From: Flammeovirga pacifica
Lineage (GTDB): Bacteria > Bacteroidota > Bacteroidia > Cytophagales > Flammeovirgaceae
DNA length: 64,000 bases
Reading direction: 5' to 3'
Assembly (NCBI RefSeq): GCF_000807855.2
Contig: NZ_JRYR02000001.1
Span: forward strand, 904,565-968,564
A program made the translations under genes and the position numbers. The notes below the pieces were generated by a model. The model worked only from the letters and a program-made list of their open reading frames with translations, had not been told where the DNA came from and did no database searches. Of the stretch, positions 44,701 to 51,969 are shown one piece after another. Numbering within the stretch: the stretch's first letter is position 1; every line of letters starts with the position of its first letter.

Positions 44701-45758
44701 CCTTCCTCTAAAACATCATTTAATATTTCCTTCACCTCCGGAAAAGTATACTGAATTGAAATAGAGGTACGTGATAAAAAAGGTGGATAAGTGTAATTGA
44801 ACGTGGGGTTATTCATCACCACCTCTCCAAATTCATTTCTAAATAATTCTTGTTTTTTTACATGATCTTTGATTTGAGTATCAATAAGAGCACAGATTTC
44901 TAAATCTAAGAACCATTTGGGGGTCTTAGACTCGTGTTGAAATTCTACCAGTTTAAAAGTACTTGATGCAAAATCTTCCGTATTAATATCTGCTGATAAT
45001 ACATATTGGTGGATATCAACTATTTTAGGAGTAACTCTACGTAGTTCTGAGATATGTTTTTGAGGTAATGTCCATAAAATATTTTCCTCATATATCATAC
45101 TTAGTGGAGTTATCGCTTCATACAAGCTGATATCATATTTTTCCTGATAGACTTTATTTATATACTCTACTTTTTGAGGATTCAATTGTAATTCCTCCAA
45201 TAAAAAATTCTGTAATTTTTGAAATTGTAAGGAATTAGCATGATTACTATTTCTTGTAGGGTTGCTTGTAACTTTTTCTATTAAATCATGAATTATAGAA
45301 CACATAAATTCAACATCATCATTACTTTGAAAAGTTTGAGTTGTATTATCAGCAAATAGATAACTTAAGATTTTTCGATTACGATGTGATAGTCTTTGGA
45401 ATGATAATAAAGGAAGAAATTCAATATGTTGCTCAATACCAATTTTTAATATCAAATTAGCATATTGATGAATGATTTTCAAAGCTTTTTCATCTGAGAA
45501 TATTGTCGTTTTATATGAGATACAACTCAATATCAATTCCTCTAATTCTATTATACTTTGATATAAATCTGGATTTATTGTAGCACGAGAATTCTCATCT
45601 ACCTTTTGAGTAGTGATAAGTTTTTGGATATACTCTCCTAATATTTTATACTCTTGAGTGGTATAATTAGGAGTTTCTGAGAATGTAATAGTTGTAGAAC
45701 TTTTGGTTTTATCACCCCACTTTCGAGATGGTGTTTGCTTCCGTTGTACTAGTTGCAT
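41688..45758 (-). CDS. Large LysM-domain protein of unknown function, 1356 aa
   Basis: No signal peptide; the N-terminus is polar (MQLVQRKQTPSRKWGDKTK). Residues ~20-640 are mostly helical with no recognised family. At about residues 640-700 lies a LysM-type domain: YLVADGDTLETICSRLRLSV then GSYIYLP. Around residues 770-840 there is a beta-rich Gly/Ser/Asn stretch (INIAFGLNTSALISK, SPSISLGLDNG). The C-terminal ~500 residues are unrecognised, ending in YEYFVYN. A cytoplasmic LysM protein of this size, coupled to a lipoprotein gene and surrounded by partial copies of its 3' end, suggests an effector delivered by a contractile or other secretion machine, but no secretion genes are in the window and no toxin domain was identified. 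Confidence 0.8.
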   Translation of the reverse strand: MQLVQRKQTPSRKWGDKTKSSTTITFSETPNYTTQEYKILGEYIQKLITTQKVDENSRATINPDLYQSIIELEELILSCISYKTTIFSDEKALKIIHQYANLILKIGIEQHIEFLPLLSFQRLSHRNRKILSYLFADNTTQTFQSNDDVEFMCSIIHDLIEKVTSNPTRNSNHANSLQFQKLQNFLLEELQLNPQKVEYINKVYQEKYDISLYEAITPLSMIYEENILWTLPQKHISELRRVTPKIVDIHQYVLSADINTEDFASSTFKLVEFQHESKTPKWFLDLEICALIDTQIKDHVKKQELFRNEFGEVVMNNPTFNYTYPPFLSRTSISIQYTFPEVKEILNDVLEEGEYDQIYQTAFKKKEDFIYSQPRTIDYNQLADQIYKELNKDSLIESYYNCLSLLDKLHEYLPLDWKGLETNFINYLGFGRTSISNISFDKIEGHPPSIEKLKQVYYNRYKIELWQSLNQNLEKSSFAIAHKLASSETDGKDLDEIKIAEFLYVALSDIKCRVEELNKISSSRKKGQVDHSYPQKLIHLKNECIRDIQQYILQTELNYFNWENILFHYQKYGSDFKKDLHFCGIFKEVHELIPEHLMHQWVNDISLGGVSKNLIEIEEEVKNREIGTARGDIFMFKTDCEHFNEIRYRYLVADGDTLETICSRLRLSVKDLLEANSWSNLDLKTGYFQTAFGKEIQLQSGSYIYLPQHFTPKIGEQFYKQTVESDLQWERVEKIESFWLSRPIKIQKGDNIFEKVNEILSFDNFSLISINFNLAIEIEGRIYANINIAFGLNTSALISKTVNESLEVNLNVSPSISLGLDNGQISTKAKGSATIPMDIFRELNGIYTSYEHFFAFLQRAYIIFTNNESFFDNLKEKKEHLKQLRKGYISKHKVDTTFDVNVNNEPKEVGFDGRLTSTRVKYYQVNGITDRSIEDYDSYYAKNEYFKKLHHNASEIDEESYGILGKLNVKGIKVLADYINIQKKISGNGNSEKVKLRLEIPLTREMYEKLIGFSTAELYLFFKVLRDIEKFDLVKAFSSSALLQAMIHQLFKDNNLSTLTSNGDSKLKFKGLPELALTVTFIKKPGKFLLENWVGSFVGGLQLDSKNDFSTKSWNNLSGNARKLFKRLRGINTESKIGTELKLFEFLGDNPFHRILEVYKGINSNELMEIDAEGIELSGEYKTYFKKLIKKIKRENPKINIKHGDIPTITDLLKSYQTDPSFLKIKHLFQERTSKKWNSFKNQFFNNEYEQTIQNFSTHLREVLVNYANDPKVKNYRWVDIEGNIEGLNARQCRYYFGDLRMIIRFMKTNSTSQNDKISNFMNLMINNKSTIDFFELDVLFPLFIEFKVYEYFVYN

Positions 45759-45853
45759 TTGTAGGTAGTAGTTCTGAGAGATGTTAAGCTTTGTGCAATG
45801 TTAGTTATAATTGTAAATAAATGCAAATAAGATTATATGCTTTTTTTCTTCTT

Positions 45854-45914
45854 ACTCACTACTGAAGTCATGGGTTTTTGCTTTAGTATTCTAACACGAC
45901 TTCAGTCGTGTTAG
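45854..45914. repeat. REP/BIME-like element, copy 4
   Basis: CTCACTACTGAAGTCATGGG and a perfect 11-bp-arm palindrome at 45891-45914 (CTAACACGACT / AGTCGTGTTAG). It closes the far side of the LRR block, upstream of the large gene and just past the pssA stop. Confidence 0.82.
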
Positions 45915-45945
45915 AATTTATGTGGTTTCACAAGTTTTAGTGGCT

Positions 45946-46632
45946 TTATTTCTGTGATTTGGAACGAAATACGATAGACACTAATATTTGCATTAACACC
46001 ACCAATGGCAATGCTGCTACTCTAAATATCGCCAATAAAACAATACTTGAGAGGATCAAAATATATCTAGCTTCGTTTCCTGTCCAACCAAAATTTTTGA
46101 ACTTTAGTGAGACCAAAGGAATTTCAGCATTCATTAGATAAGATAAAACTAGAGTCAGTCCGACTAAAACATAAACATTCGATACATAAGCATCATATTG
46201 AGGATACCATTGCATAATTAAAGGTAACGACCCAATAATGATAGCCGTTGCTGGTGTAGGTACACCAATAAAACCATCAGACTGTCTTTCATCTACATTG
46301 AAATTAGCTAACCTGATGGCAGAAAAAGCGGCTAAAAGGAATGCTAAATAAGGTAAATAAAAATGTACATCGGTATACATCAATAAATGATACATGATGA
46401 CAGAAGGCAACACTCCAAATGTTACCATATCAGCTAAAGAATCTAATTCTTTACCCACTGGAGAGGATACTTTGAGCATTCTTGCTGCAAATCCATCAAA
46501 AAAATCGAACCCTGCTCCTATAAGGATCATCAAGGCTCCATTCACTAAATTCCCTTCAAAACAAAAGGAAATACCAATACACCCTGAAATTAAATTCCCA
46601 CAAGTGATGGCATTAGGTATATGCTTTTTCAA
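45946..46632 (-). CDS. pssA: CDP-diacylglycerol-serine O-phosphatidyltransferase
   Basis: 228 residues, an integral membrane enzyme that makes phosphatidylserine from CDP-diacylglycerol and serine, en route to phosphatidylethanolamine. The CDP-alcohol phosphotransferase motif DGFAARMLKVSSPVGKELD shows the D-G-x2-A-R-x8-G-x3-D pattern. About six to eight membrane segments follow. The N-terminus MKKHIPNAITCGNLISGC is typical of PssA. A decarboxylase gene is not adjacent. It borders the REP-bounded block, so it marks its outer edge. Confidence 0.95.
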   Translation of the reverse strand: MKKHIPNAITCGNLISGCIGISFCFEGNLVNGALMILIGAGFDFFDGFAARMLKVSSPVGKELDSLADMVTFGVLPSVIMYHLLMYTDVHFYLPYLAFLLAAFSAIRLANFNVDERQSDGFIGVPTPATAIIIGSLPLIMQWYPQYDAYVSNVYVLVGLTLVLSYLMNAEIPLVSLKFKNFGWTGNEARYILILSSIVLLAIFRVAALPLVVLMQILVSIVFRSKSQK

Positions 46633-46709
46633 ATTATTATAATTATACGACTTGATAAATCACGGACAAACACTTTACAGTAAATTCCTTCTCTATCTAT
46701 ATCTTCTAT

Positions 46710-46733
46710 AACCCATGAATTAATTCATAGGTT
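46710..46733. repeat. Palindrome between pssA and the MBL-fold gene
   Basis: AACCCATGAATT / AATTCATAGGTT, 12-bp arms with one mismatch and no loop bases, directly past the MBL-fold gene stop. No T run, so termination is only possible, not clear. Confidence 0.45.
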
Positions 46734-46737
46734 AAAA

Positions 46738-47379
46738 CTAACCTCTTACAAAAGGATTACTCCTTTTCTCATCACCAATTGTTGTAAATGGACCATGACC
46801 AGGATAAACTCTTGTTTGATTAGGTAATTGATACATCACATTAGCTATATTATCTAAAAGTGTTTGATGATCTCCTCCAGGTAAATCTGTTCTACCAATA
46901 GAACCTTTAAAGAGCACATCTCCTCCTAATGCAAAATCGTCTTCTTTAGAGTAAAAAACTAAATGTCCTGGTGAGTGTCCTGGTACATATAAAATCTCCA
47001 AAGTTGAATCTCCAAAGGTAATTGTACCTTCGTTTTCTAATAACTCATCAGCGCACGATTCTATAAAACCAGGTATACCATATCTAGCACATGAATCTTT
47101 ACCAGAAGCAAGTGTTTCTACTTCTCCTTTTGGTATATATAATTTCACACCAAATGTATCCTGACAAAATTTATTACCAAATACATGATCCAAATGACAA
47201 TGGGTATTGATAATTTTAACCACATTCAATTCATTTGACTCAATAAAAGATTTTAATTGTTCCTGCTCTGAAGCATCATAGCATCCAGGGTCTACAATAA
47301 CGGCATCTTTAGTTTCATCCCAAATTAAGTACGAATTTTCTTGAAATGGGTTAAATGTGAAAGTTTGTATTTGTATCAT
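46738..47379 (-). CDS. MBL-fold metallo-hydrolase (glyoxalase II-like)
   Basis: 213 residues. The metallo-beta-lactamase zinc motif is THCHLDH (about residues 60-66), followed by YVPGHSPGHLVFY, LGGDVLFKGSIGRTDLPGG and VYPGHGPFTTIG. This short form without the glyoxalase II C-terminal domain is like YcbL and many thioester or lactone hydrolases. The substrate is not known. It starts three bases after the MNT gene stop, so it is cotranscribed with the MNT/HEPN pair. Confidence 0.92.
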   Translation of the reverse strand: MIQIQTFTFNPFQENSYLIWDETKDAVIVDPGCYDASEQEQLKSFIESNELNVVKIINTHCHLDHVFGNKFCQDTFGVKLYIPKGEVETLASGKDSCARYGIPGFIESCADELLENEGTITFGDSTLEILYVPGHSPGHLVFYSKEDDFALGGDVLFKGSIGRTDLPGGDHQTLLDNIANVMYQLPNQTRVYPGHGPFTTIGDEKRSNPFVRG

Positions 47380-47382
47380 ATT

Positions 47383-47700
47383 CTATTTTTTATAAATCTC
47401 TATTCCTTTTGTATAAATATGTGACCTTAAGTCTTCATTCTTTAATGTATTCATCGCTACAATATCGAAAAAATAAGGCATTGGTGATTCATCTTCTAGG
47501 GCTGCATGTAGAGTGGCTACGTCTGTAAAATTCACCTTTTCTCCTACAATTGCTATATCAATATCAGAACCCTGTTTATAATTCCCCATTGCTCTAGAAC
47601 CAAAAATATATGCTTTGGTTATGTGATCATATTTTTCTAATGTTTTAATGATATAATTAATATCTTCTATTCTTAGCCCAAATTTATTGTTCATTTTCAA
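47383..47700 (-). CDS. MNT-type nucleotidyltransferase (minimal nucleotidyltransferase)
   Basis: 105 residues with the nucleotidyltransferase motif FGSRAMGNYKQGSDIDIAI (GSx10DxD). In HEPN/MNT pairs the MNT protein is the antitoxin and in some systems AMPylates the HEPN partner. The gene overlaps the preceding HEPN gene by 17 bases. The C-terminus is short (HIYTKGIEIYKK), as in HI0073-like proteins. Confidence 0.88.
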   Translation of the reverse strand: MKMNNKFGLRIEDINYIIKTLEKYDHITKAYIFGSRAMGNYKQGSDIDIAIVGEKVNFTDVATLHAALEDESPMPYFFDIVAMNTLKNEDLRSHIYTKGIEIYKK

Positions 47701-48085
47701 AGAATTTAATTAAGTCTCTAAGAAGAAGAATATATTCTTTTTCTATTAGGTGAATTGCTTCTAGAGATAGGTCTTCATCATAAGTATGTGCCATTAAATT
47801 ACGTTTATTCAAAGCATCAATCCATTGATGTCCCTCCTTAATAACACTAATTTGATAAGCTTGCTGTATTGTAGCCCTTGGAGACTTTACTTCATACCCT
47901 TCCGATTCTAAATAATCTTTCAGTGTTTTCCATGACAATTCAAAAGTCATTTCAAAAAATTGAATAATTCCAGCTCTAATGATTTCATCTGAATGGTCTC
48001 TTTTTAATGCTACCTCTAGTTTATTGAATGATTTTGATAAATCTTGAAATCTTTCTCTCCATCTTAATTCTTTAAAATTATCCAT
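47684..48085 (-). CDS. HEPN-domain protein (HI0074-like), partner of MNT
   Basis: 133 residues from the ATG at 48085 (MDNFKELRWRERFQDL), chosen because this is the normal family N-terminus; the frame is open 20 codons further upstream. The sequence matches the nucleotidyltransferase substrate-binding family, with FFEMTFELSWKTLKDYLESEG. The HEPN ribonuclease motif R-x4-H is visible as RNLMAH, followed by TYDE. With the overlapping MNT gene it forms a classic HEPN/MNT toxin-antitoxin arrangement, although many such pairs have unproven activity. Confidence 0.88.
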   Translation of the reverse strand: MDNFKELRWRERFQDLSKSFNKLEVALKRDHSDEIIRAGIIQFFEMTFELSWKTLKDYLESEGYEVKSPRATIQQAYQISVIKEGHQWIDALNKRNLMAHTYDEDLSLEAIHLIEKEYILLLRDLIKFFENEQ

Positions 48086-48199
48086 TCTTATTAATTTAAA
48101 CTTTTGTATACAAGACCAATGACAACTGAGTTCACAATACAGCACAAATGAAATTTTGATTGCTTATATTTACCACAAATTTACAATTTGATTTTTAGT

Positions 48200-49282
48200 A
48201 TGACAGAGAAGGTCGATTTTTTAATCGTTGGACAGGGTATTGCAGGGACAATTTTAGCAGAAACCATAGAAAATAATGGTTATTCCTATAAAATTATTGA
48301 TGATGGGACGTTGAAAAACTCTTCGAGGGTCGCTGGTGGACTTTATAACCCTATTACTGGACGAAAAATGGTGAAGACATGGTTATGCGATATCCTTTGG
48401 GATAAATTGGATGACTTCTACCCTAATTTCGATTTAAAATATTCTACAAATTCCTTCAAGCCTATCAATATTTATTTCCCTTTTGATAGTCAGGAAAAGC
48501 AAACGGATTGGATAAGTGCGAGTGCAGATTCGAAATACGAATCATATATTTCTTCTTTTCATCCAGAGGGGATATATGAGCAATATATTCCTAATGATTT
48601 TGGAGGAATGGAAATACAAAGATCAGGATATTTAGATATCCCTGTCTTTCTAGATGCTTTTAAAGAACAAATCAAACTAGATAATAAATTGATGATTGAA
48701 ACTTTTGATTTCAATCAATTACAATATGAGGATGAACTTACTTATAAAAATTTAAAAGCAAAACATATCATTTTTGCCGAAGGAAATAAAGTGGAAAACA
48801 ACCCTTACTTCCCTACATTAGATTTCAGACCTGTAAAAGGAGAGTTATTATTGATTAAATTTAAGAATGCTCGATTCAATCATATTATCAATAAAAATGG
48901 TTTTATACTTCCTATTGATGATGAAGGTAATTGCAAGTTAGGAGCTACTTATGAAAGAGTAGAAGAAATGAACTCTCCCACTCAAAAAGGAAAGAATCAG
49001 TTATTAGAAAAAGTAGAATACATTGATGATGAATTTGAAATATTAGAGCATTGGTCCGGTATTCGTCCTGCTACATTTGATCGAAGACCATTTATTGGCA
49101 CTTCAAAAGATTATAAAAATATTCATATCTTTAATGGTTTGGGTGCAAAAGGTGTATCTTTGGGTCCCTACTTTGCAGAATTACTTATTCAGAATATCAT
49201 TAATGGAAAAGAATTACCAAGAGAAGTTCGATTGGATAGGTTATCAAAACAGCAAAGAATTAACTTGAATACAAAGGGATGA
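48200..49282 (+). CDS. FAD-dependent oxidoreductase (DAO family)
   Basis: 360 residues from the ATG at 48200 (MTEKVDFLIVGQGIAGT). The dinucleotide-binding glycine motif GQGIAG is at the N-terminus. The DAO fold continues with SSRVAGGLYNPITGRKMVKTW, FRPVKGELLLIKF, and the C-terminal FAD-contact motif WSGIRPATFDRRPFIG then NGLGAKGVSLGP. The substrate is probably an amine or amino acid, but MnmC-like and glycine-oxidase-like members are also close. The stop overlaps the start of the PAS sensor gene by four bases (ATGA). Confidence 0.88.
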   Translation: MTEKVDFLIVGQGIAGTILAETIENNGYSYKIIDDGTLKNSSRVAGGLYNPITGRKMVKTWLCDILWDKLDDFYPNFDLKYSTNSFKPINIYFPFDSQEKQTDWISASADSKYESYISSFHPEGIYEQYIPNDFGGMEIQRSGYLDIPVFLDAFKEQIKLDNKLMIETFDFNQLQYEDELTYKNLKAKHIIFAEGNKVENNPYFPTLDFRPVKGELLLIKFKNARFNHIINKNGFILPIDDEGNCKLGATYERVEEMNSPTQKGKNQLLEKVEYIDDEFEILEHWSGIRPATFDRRPFIGTSKDYKNIHIFNGLGAKGVSLGPYFAELLIQNIINGKELPREVRLDRLSKQQRINLNTKG

Positions 49283-50478
49283 ATTCACAACTCAATACCA
49301 TTTTTTCAAAGCTTCAAGTACGTGGAGCACTTTTATATATCGTTTTTATTATTGCTATCCTCACAGGTTCAATAATAAAAATGTATACTGATGTACAAAA
49401 GGAAAAACAATTCCTTTACAATGCCATCGGAAGTTCATCAGCAGCTTTCCAGTTTAAAATAGCATCAAAAGAAATCAAAAAGACCGTTGCTGAAGTAAAG
49501 ACATCAGGACTTGAGTTGTTTAAATTTACTCATGCATCCGTTTATTTCTTAAACGATAAAGGCACCCCTATTTTCTGGATCAACAATTCTTCTATAGACA
49601 ATCATATTTTAGATAAAACAGCTCATAGAGAACTTCCAGAATCCATAACAAATAGATTTAAAAGACAACGGTATAAATCGTCTGAAAACTACAAAGAATA
49701 CTTCATTACGAGGGTAGAAATAGATAATGCGTTACAAAGATCAATTGCATTGGTTATACCAAGAGTAGACTTGTGGTTAAACCAAAGCATCAATACATTA
49801 CCCATCACCCTTTTAAGTATTCTATTAATTACGATATTATATTTCTTTATGGGTAGCTCCAACAAACGTTGGATATATCAACCCATAGATATTTTAATAA
49901 AACATTTAGAATACGAATCTCAAGGAATAGATTCAGAATTATCTAGAGATGTTCCTGCAGAGTGGCAAAATATTTTCCTTGAAATTGAGATAGGAAAAGA
50001 AGGCAAAAATAGTCAGCTTAACAAAAAAGAAACAGAAACGGAAGTCAACCAACGTTTCCATGCTCAATTGGAAGAACTCCGGTGGGCAAAGTCTCAATTG
50101 GAAAAATATCAAAGTCAAGGTAAACCAATTGAAGAAAAATCCACAATTAGCAAGATTTTTGATAATGCAAACATCGGTATCCTACTCACCAACGAAGACG
50201 GAGTACCTACTTATGTCAACTCCAAAGCCAAAGAACTTCTAGGCAAAGGAATAAAACCTCAATCCGAAGAAGATCTTTTAGATATCCGTAAAATCTTTAT
50301 TGAAGGTACAGATGTCGAAATACCATCAGATCAACATCCTATGGTATTGGCTAAAGAAACAGGATTACCTCAAATTGCTAAGGCATTGGAGGTGTATAAT
50401 CCTGATAATGGAGATAGACAGAAGGTAGTGATTTGTGCTGTTGGTTTTGGTTGTGGGGTTGGGTGTTTTGTGGTGTAA
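49279..50478 (+). CDS. Membrane sensor protein with PAS domain, C-terminally truncated
   Basis: 399 residues. One membrane helix (residues ~15-35) and a second (~173-192) enclose an extracytoplasmic domain; then a HAMP-like linker, a coiled coil (~250-285, HAQLEELRWAKSQLEKYQ), and a PAS domain (~295-385, IFDNANIGILLTNEDGVPTYVN). The protein then ends abruptly in VVICAVGFGCGVGCFVV, encoded by a GT-rich stretch, with no histidine kinase or cyclase domain. It looks like the sensor half of a signalling protein whose output half was lost. The 3' two-thirds are repeated in decayed form at 52875-53838. Confidence 0.8.
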   Translation: MNSQLNTIFSKLQVRGALLYIVFIIAILTGSIIKMYTDVQKEKQFLYNAIGSSSAAFQFKIASKEIKKTVAEVKTSGLELFKFTHASVYFLNDKGTPIFWINNSSIDNHILDKTAHRELPESITNRFKRQRYKSSENYKEYFITRVEIDNALQRSIALVIPRVDLWLNQSINTLPITLLSILLITILYFFMGSSNKRWIYQPIDILIKHLEYESQGIDSELSRDVPAEWQNIFLEIEIGKEGKNSQLNKKETETEVNQRFHAQLEELRWAKSQLEKYQSQGKPIEEKSTISKIFDNANIGILLTNEDGVPTYVNSKAKELLGKGIKPQSEEDLLDIRKIFIEGTDVEIPSDQHPMVLAKETGLPQIAKALEVYNPDNGDRQKVVICAVGFGCGVGCFVV

Positions 50479-50508
50479 TTTTTTTGAACTACTCAAACTG
50501 GTTTTTTA

Positions 50509-51969
50509 ATGCTGTTTAATAGTATTGAGTTTGCAATTTTTCTTCCAATAGTTTTTATACTTTATTGGTTTTGTACAAAGGAGAATATTAAAGCTCAAAA
50601 TATTCTTTTATTAATCGCTAGCTATGTATTTTATGGTTGGTGGGATTGGCGTTTCTTAAGTTTAATTGCTTTTAGTTCTTTTATAGACTTCTCAATAGGC
50701 AAAAAAATAGGAAAAACAGTAGATCCAAAAGCAAGAAAATGGCTTTTAAAAGCTAGTTTATTTGTAAACCTTGGATTATTAGGGCTTTTCAAATACTATA
50801 ATTTCTTTGTTGAAAGCTTTGCAGAAGCATTTACAATTTTTGGTACCACAATACATGTCGACAGGTTAAATATTGTACTGCCTGTTGGTATTAGCTTCTA
50901 TACTTTTCAAACCTTAAGCTACACCATAGATGTTTACAAAAGAAAATTAGAACCAACAGAAAATATTGTTGACTTTTTTGCTTTTGTAAGTTTCTTCCCT
51001 CAATTAGTAGCAGGACCAATTGAGCGAGCTACTCACCTCCTTCCTCAATTCCAAAGGAGTAGATATTTTGAGTACGATAAAGCAGTGGATGGAATGCGTC
51101 AAATCTTATGGGGACTTTTCAAAAAAGTAGTTATTGCTGACAACTGTGCATTTTATGCCAACATAGTTTTCAATAATTATGAAGATTACAATGGAAGTTC
51201 ACTTTTGCTCGGAGCAATTTTCTTTAGTTTCCAGATATATGGAGACTTTTCAGGATATTCAGATATAGCAATTGGTACAGCAAGGTTATTTGGCTTTGAT
51301 TTAATGCAAAACTTTGCTTTCCCTTATTTTTCTAGAGACATTGCAGAATTTTGGAGACGTTGGCATATATCACTTTCAACTTGGTTCCGGGATTATCTTT
51401 ACATTCCTTTAGGAGGTAGTAAAGGTGGTACTTGGATGAAAGTCCGTAATACTTTTATTATATTCTTAGTCAGTGGTTTTTGGCATGGTTCCAATTGGAC
51501 TTTCATCGCTTGGGGTGCATTGAACGCTATCTACTTCATACCTCTTTTATTAATGAAAAGAAACCGTAGTAATATGGATGTTGTTGCTCAAGACAGATTA
51601 CTTCCGAGCTTGAAAGAGTTGTTTCAAATGGGGATTACTTATTTTATGGTTGTGATTGCTTGGTTGTTTTTTAGGGCAGAAACTATTAAAGTTGCTTTTG
51701 AGATGATAGAAGCAATTTTCACATTTTCTAATTTTGGAACACCTTATATCATTGAAGAAGGGACTGGAATTCATATTTTACCAAAGAAGTTCTTATTATC
51801 TATTCTAATCTTTTTAACTGTAGAATGGTACGATAGAACAAATACAACTTCTTTAGAGCCTTTCACATTGCTATCTAAATATGTAAGATGGTGTATTTAT
51901 TTAGGAATTGGATTATCTATCTTCCTTTTTAAAGGAAATGAACAAACATTTATTTACTTTCAATTTTAA
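50509..51969 (+). CDS. MBOAT family O-acyltransferase (AlgI/DltB-like)
   Basis: 486 residues with about 11 membrane segments. The catalytic region is clear: FWRRWHISLSTWFRDYLYIPLGGS and the histidine in SGFWHGSNWTFIAWGALNA. The N-terminus LFNSIEFAIFLPIVFILYW is typical of AlgI-like proteins. It should transfer an acyl group, usually acetyl, across the inner membrane to an exported polysaccharide. The SGNH-like partner gene overlaps its 3' end by 32 bases. Confidence 0.94.
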   Translation: MLFNSIEFAIFLPIVFILYWFCTKENIKAQNILLLIASYVFYGWWDWRFLSLIAFSSFIDFSIGKKIGKTVDPKARKWLLKASLFVNLGLLGLFKYYNFFVESFAEAFTIFGTTIHVDRLNIVLPVGISFYTFQTLSYTIDVYKRKLEPTENIVDFFAFVSFFPQLVAGPIERATHLLPQFQRSRYFEYDKAVDGMRQILWGLFKKVVIADNCAFYANIVFNNYEDYNGSSLLLGAIFFSFQIYGDFSGYSDIAIGTARLFGFDLMQNFAFPYFSRDIAEFWRRWHISLSTWFRDYLYIPLGGSKGGTWMKVRNTFIIFLVSGFWHGSNWTFIAWGALNAIYFIPLLLMKRNRSNMDVVAQDRLLPSLKELFQMGITYFMVVIAWLFFRAETIKVAFEMIEAIFTFSNFGTPYIIEEGTGIHILPKKFLLSILIFLTVEWYDRTNTTSLEPFTLLSKYVRWCIYLGIGLSIFLFKGNEQTFIYFQF

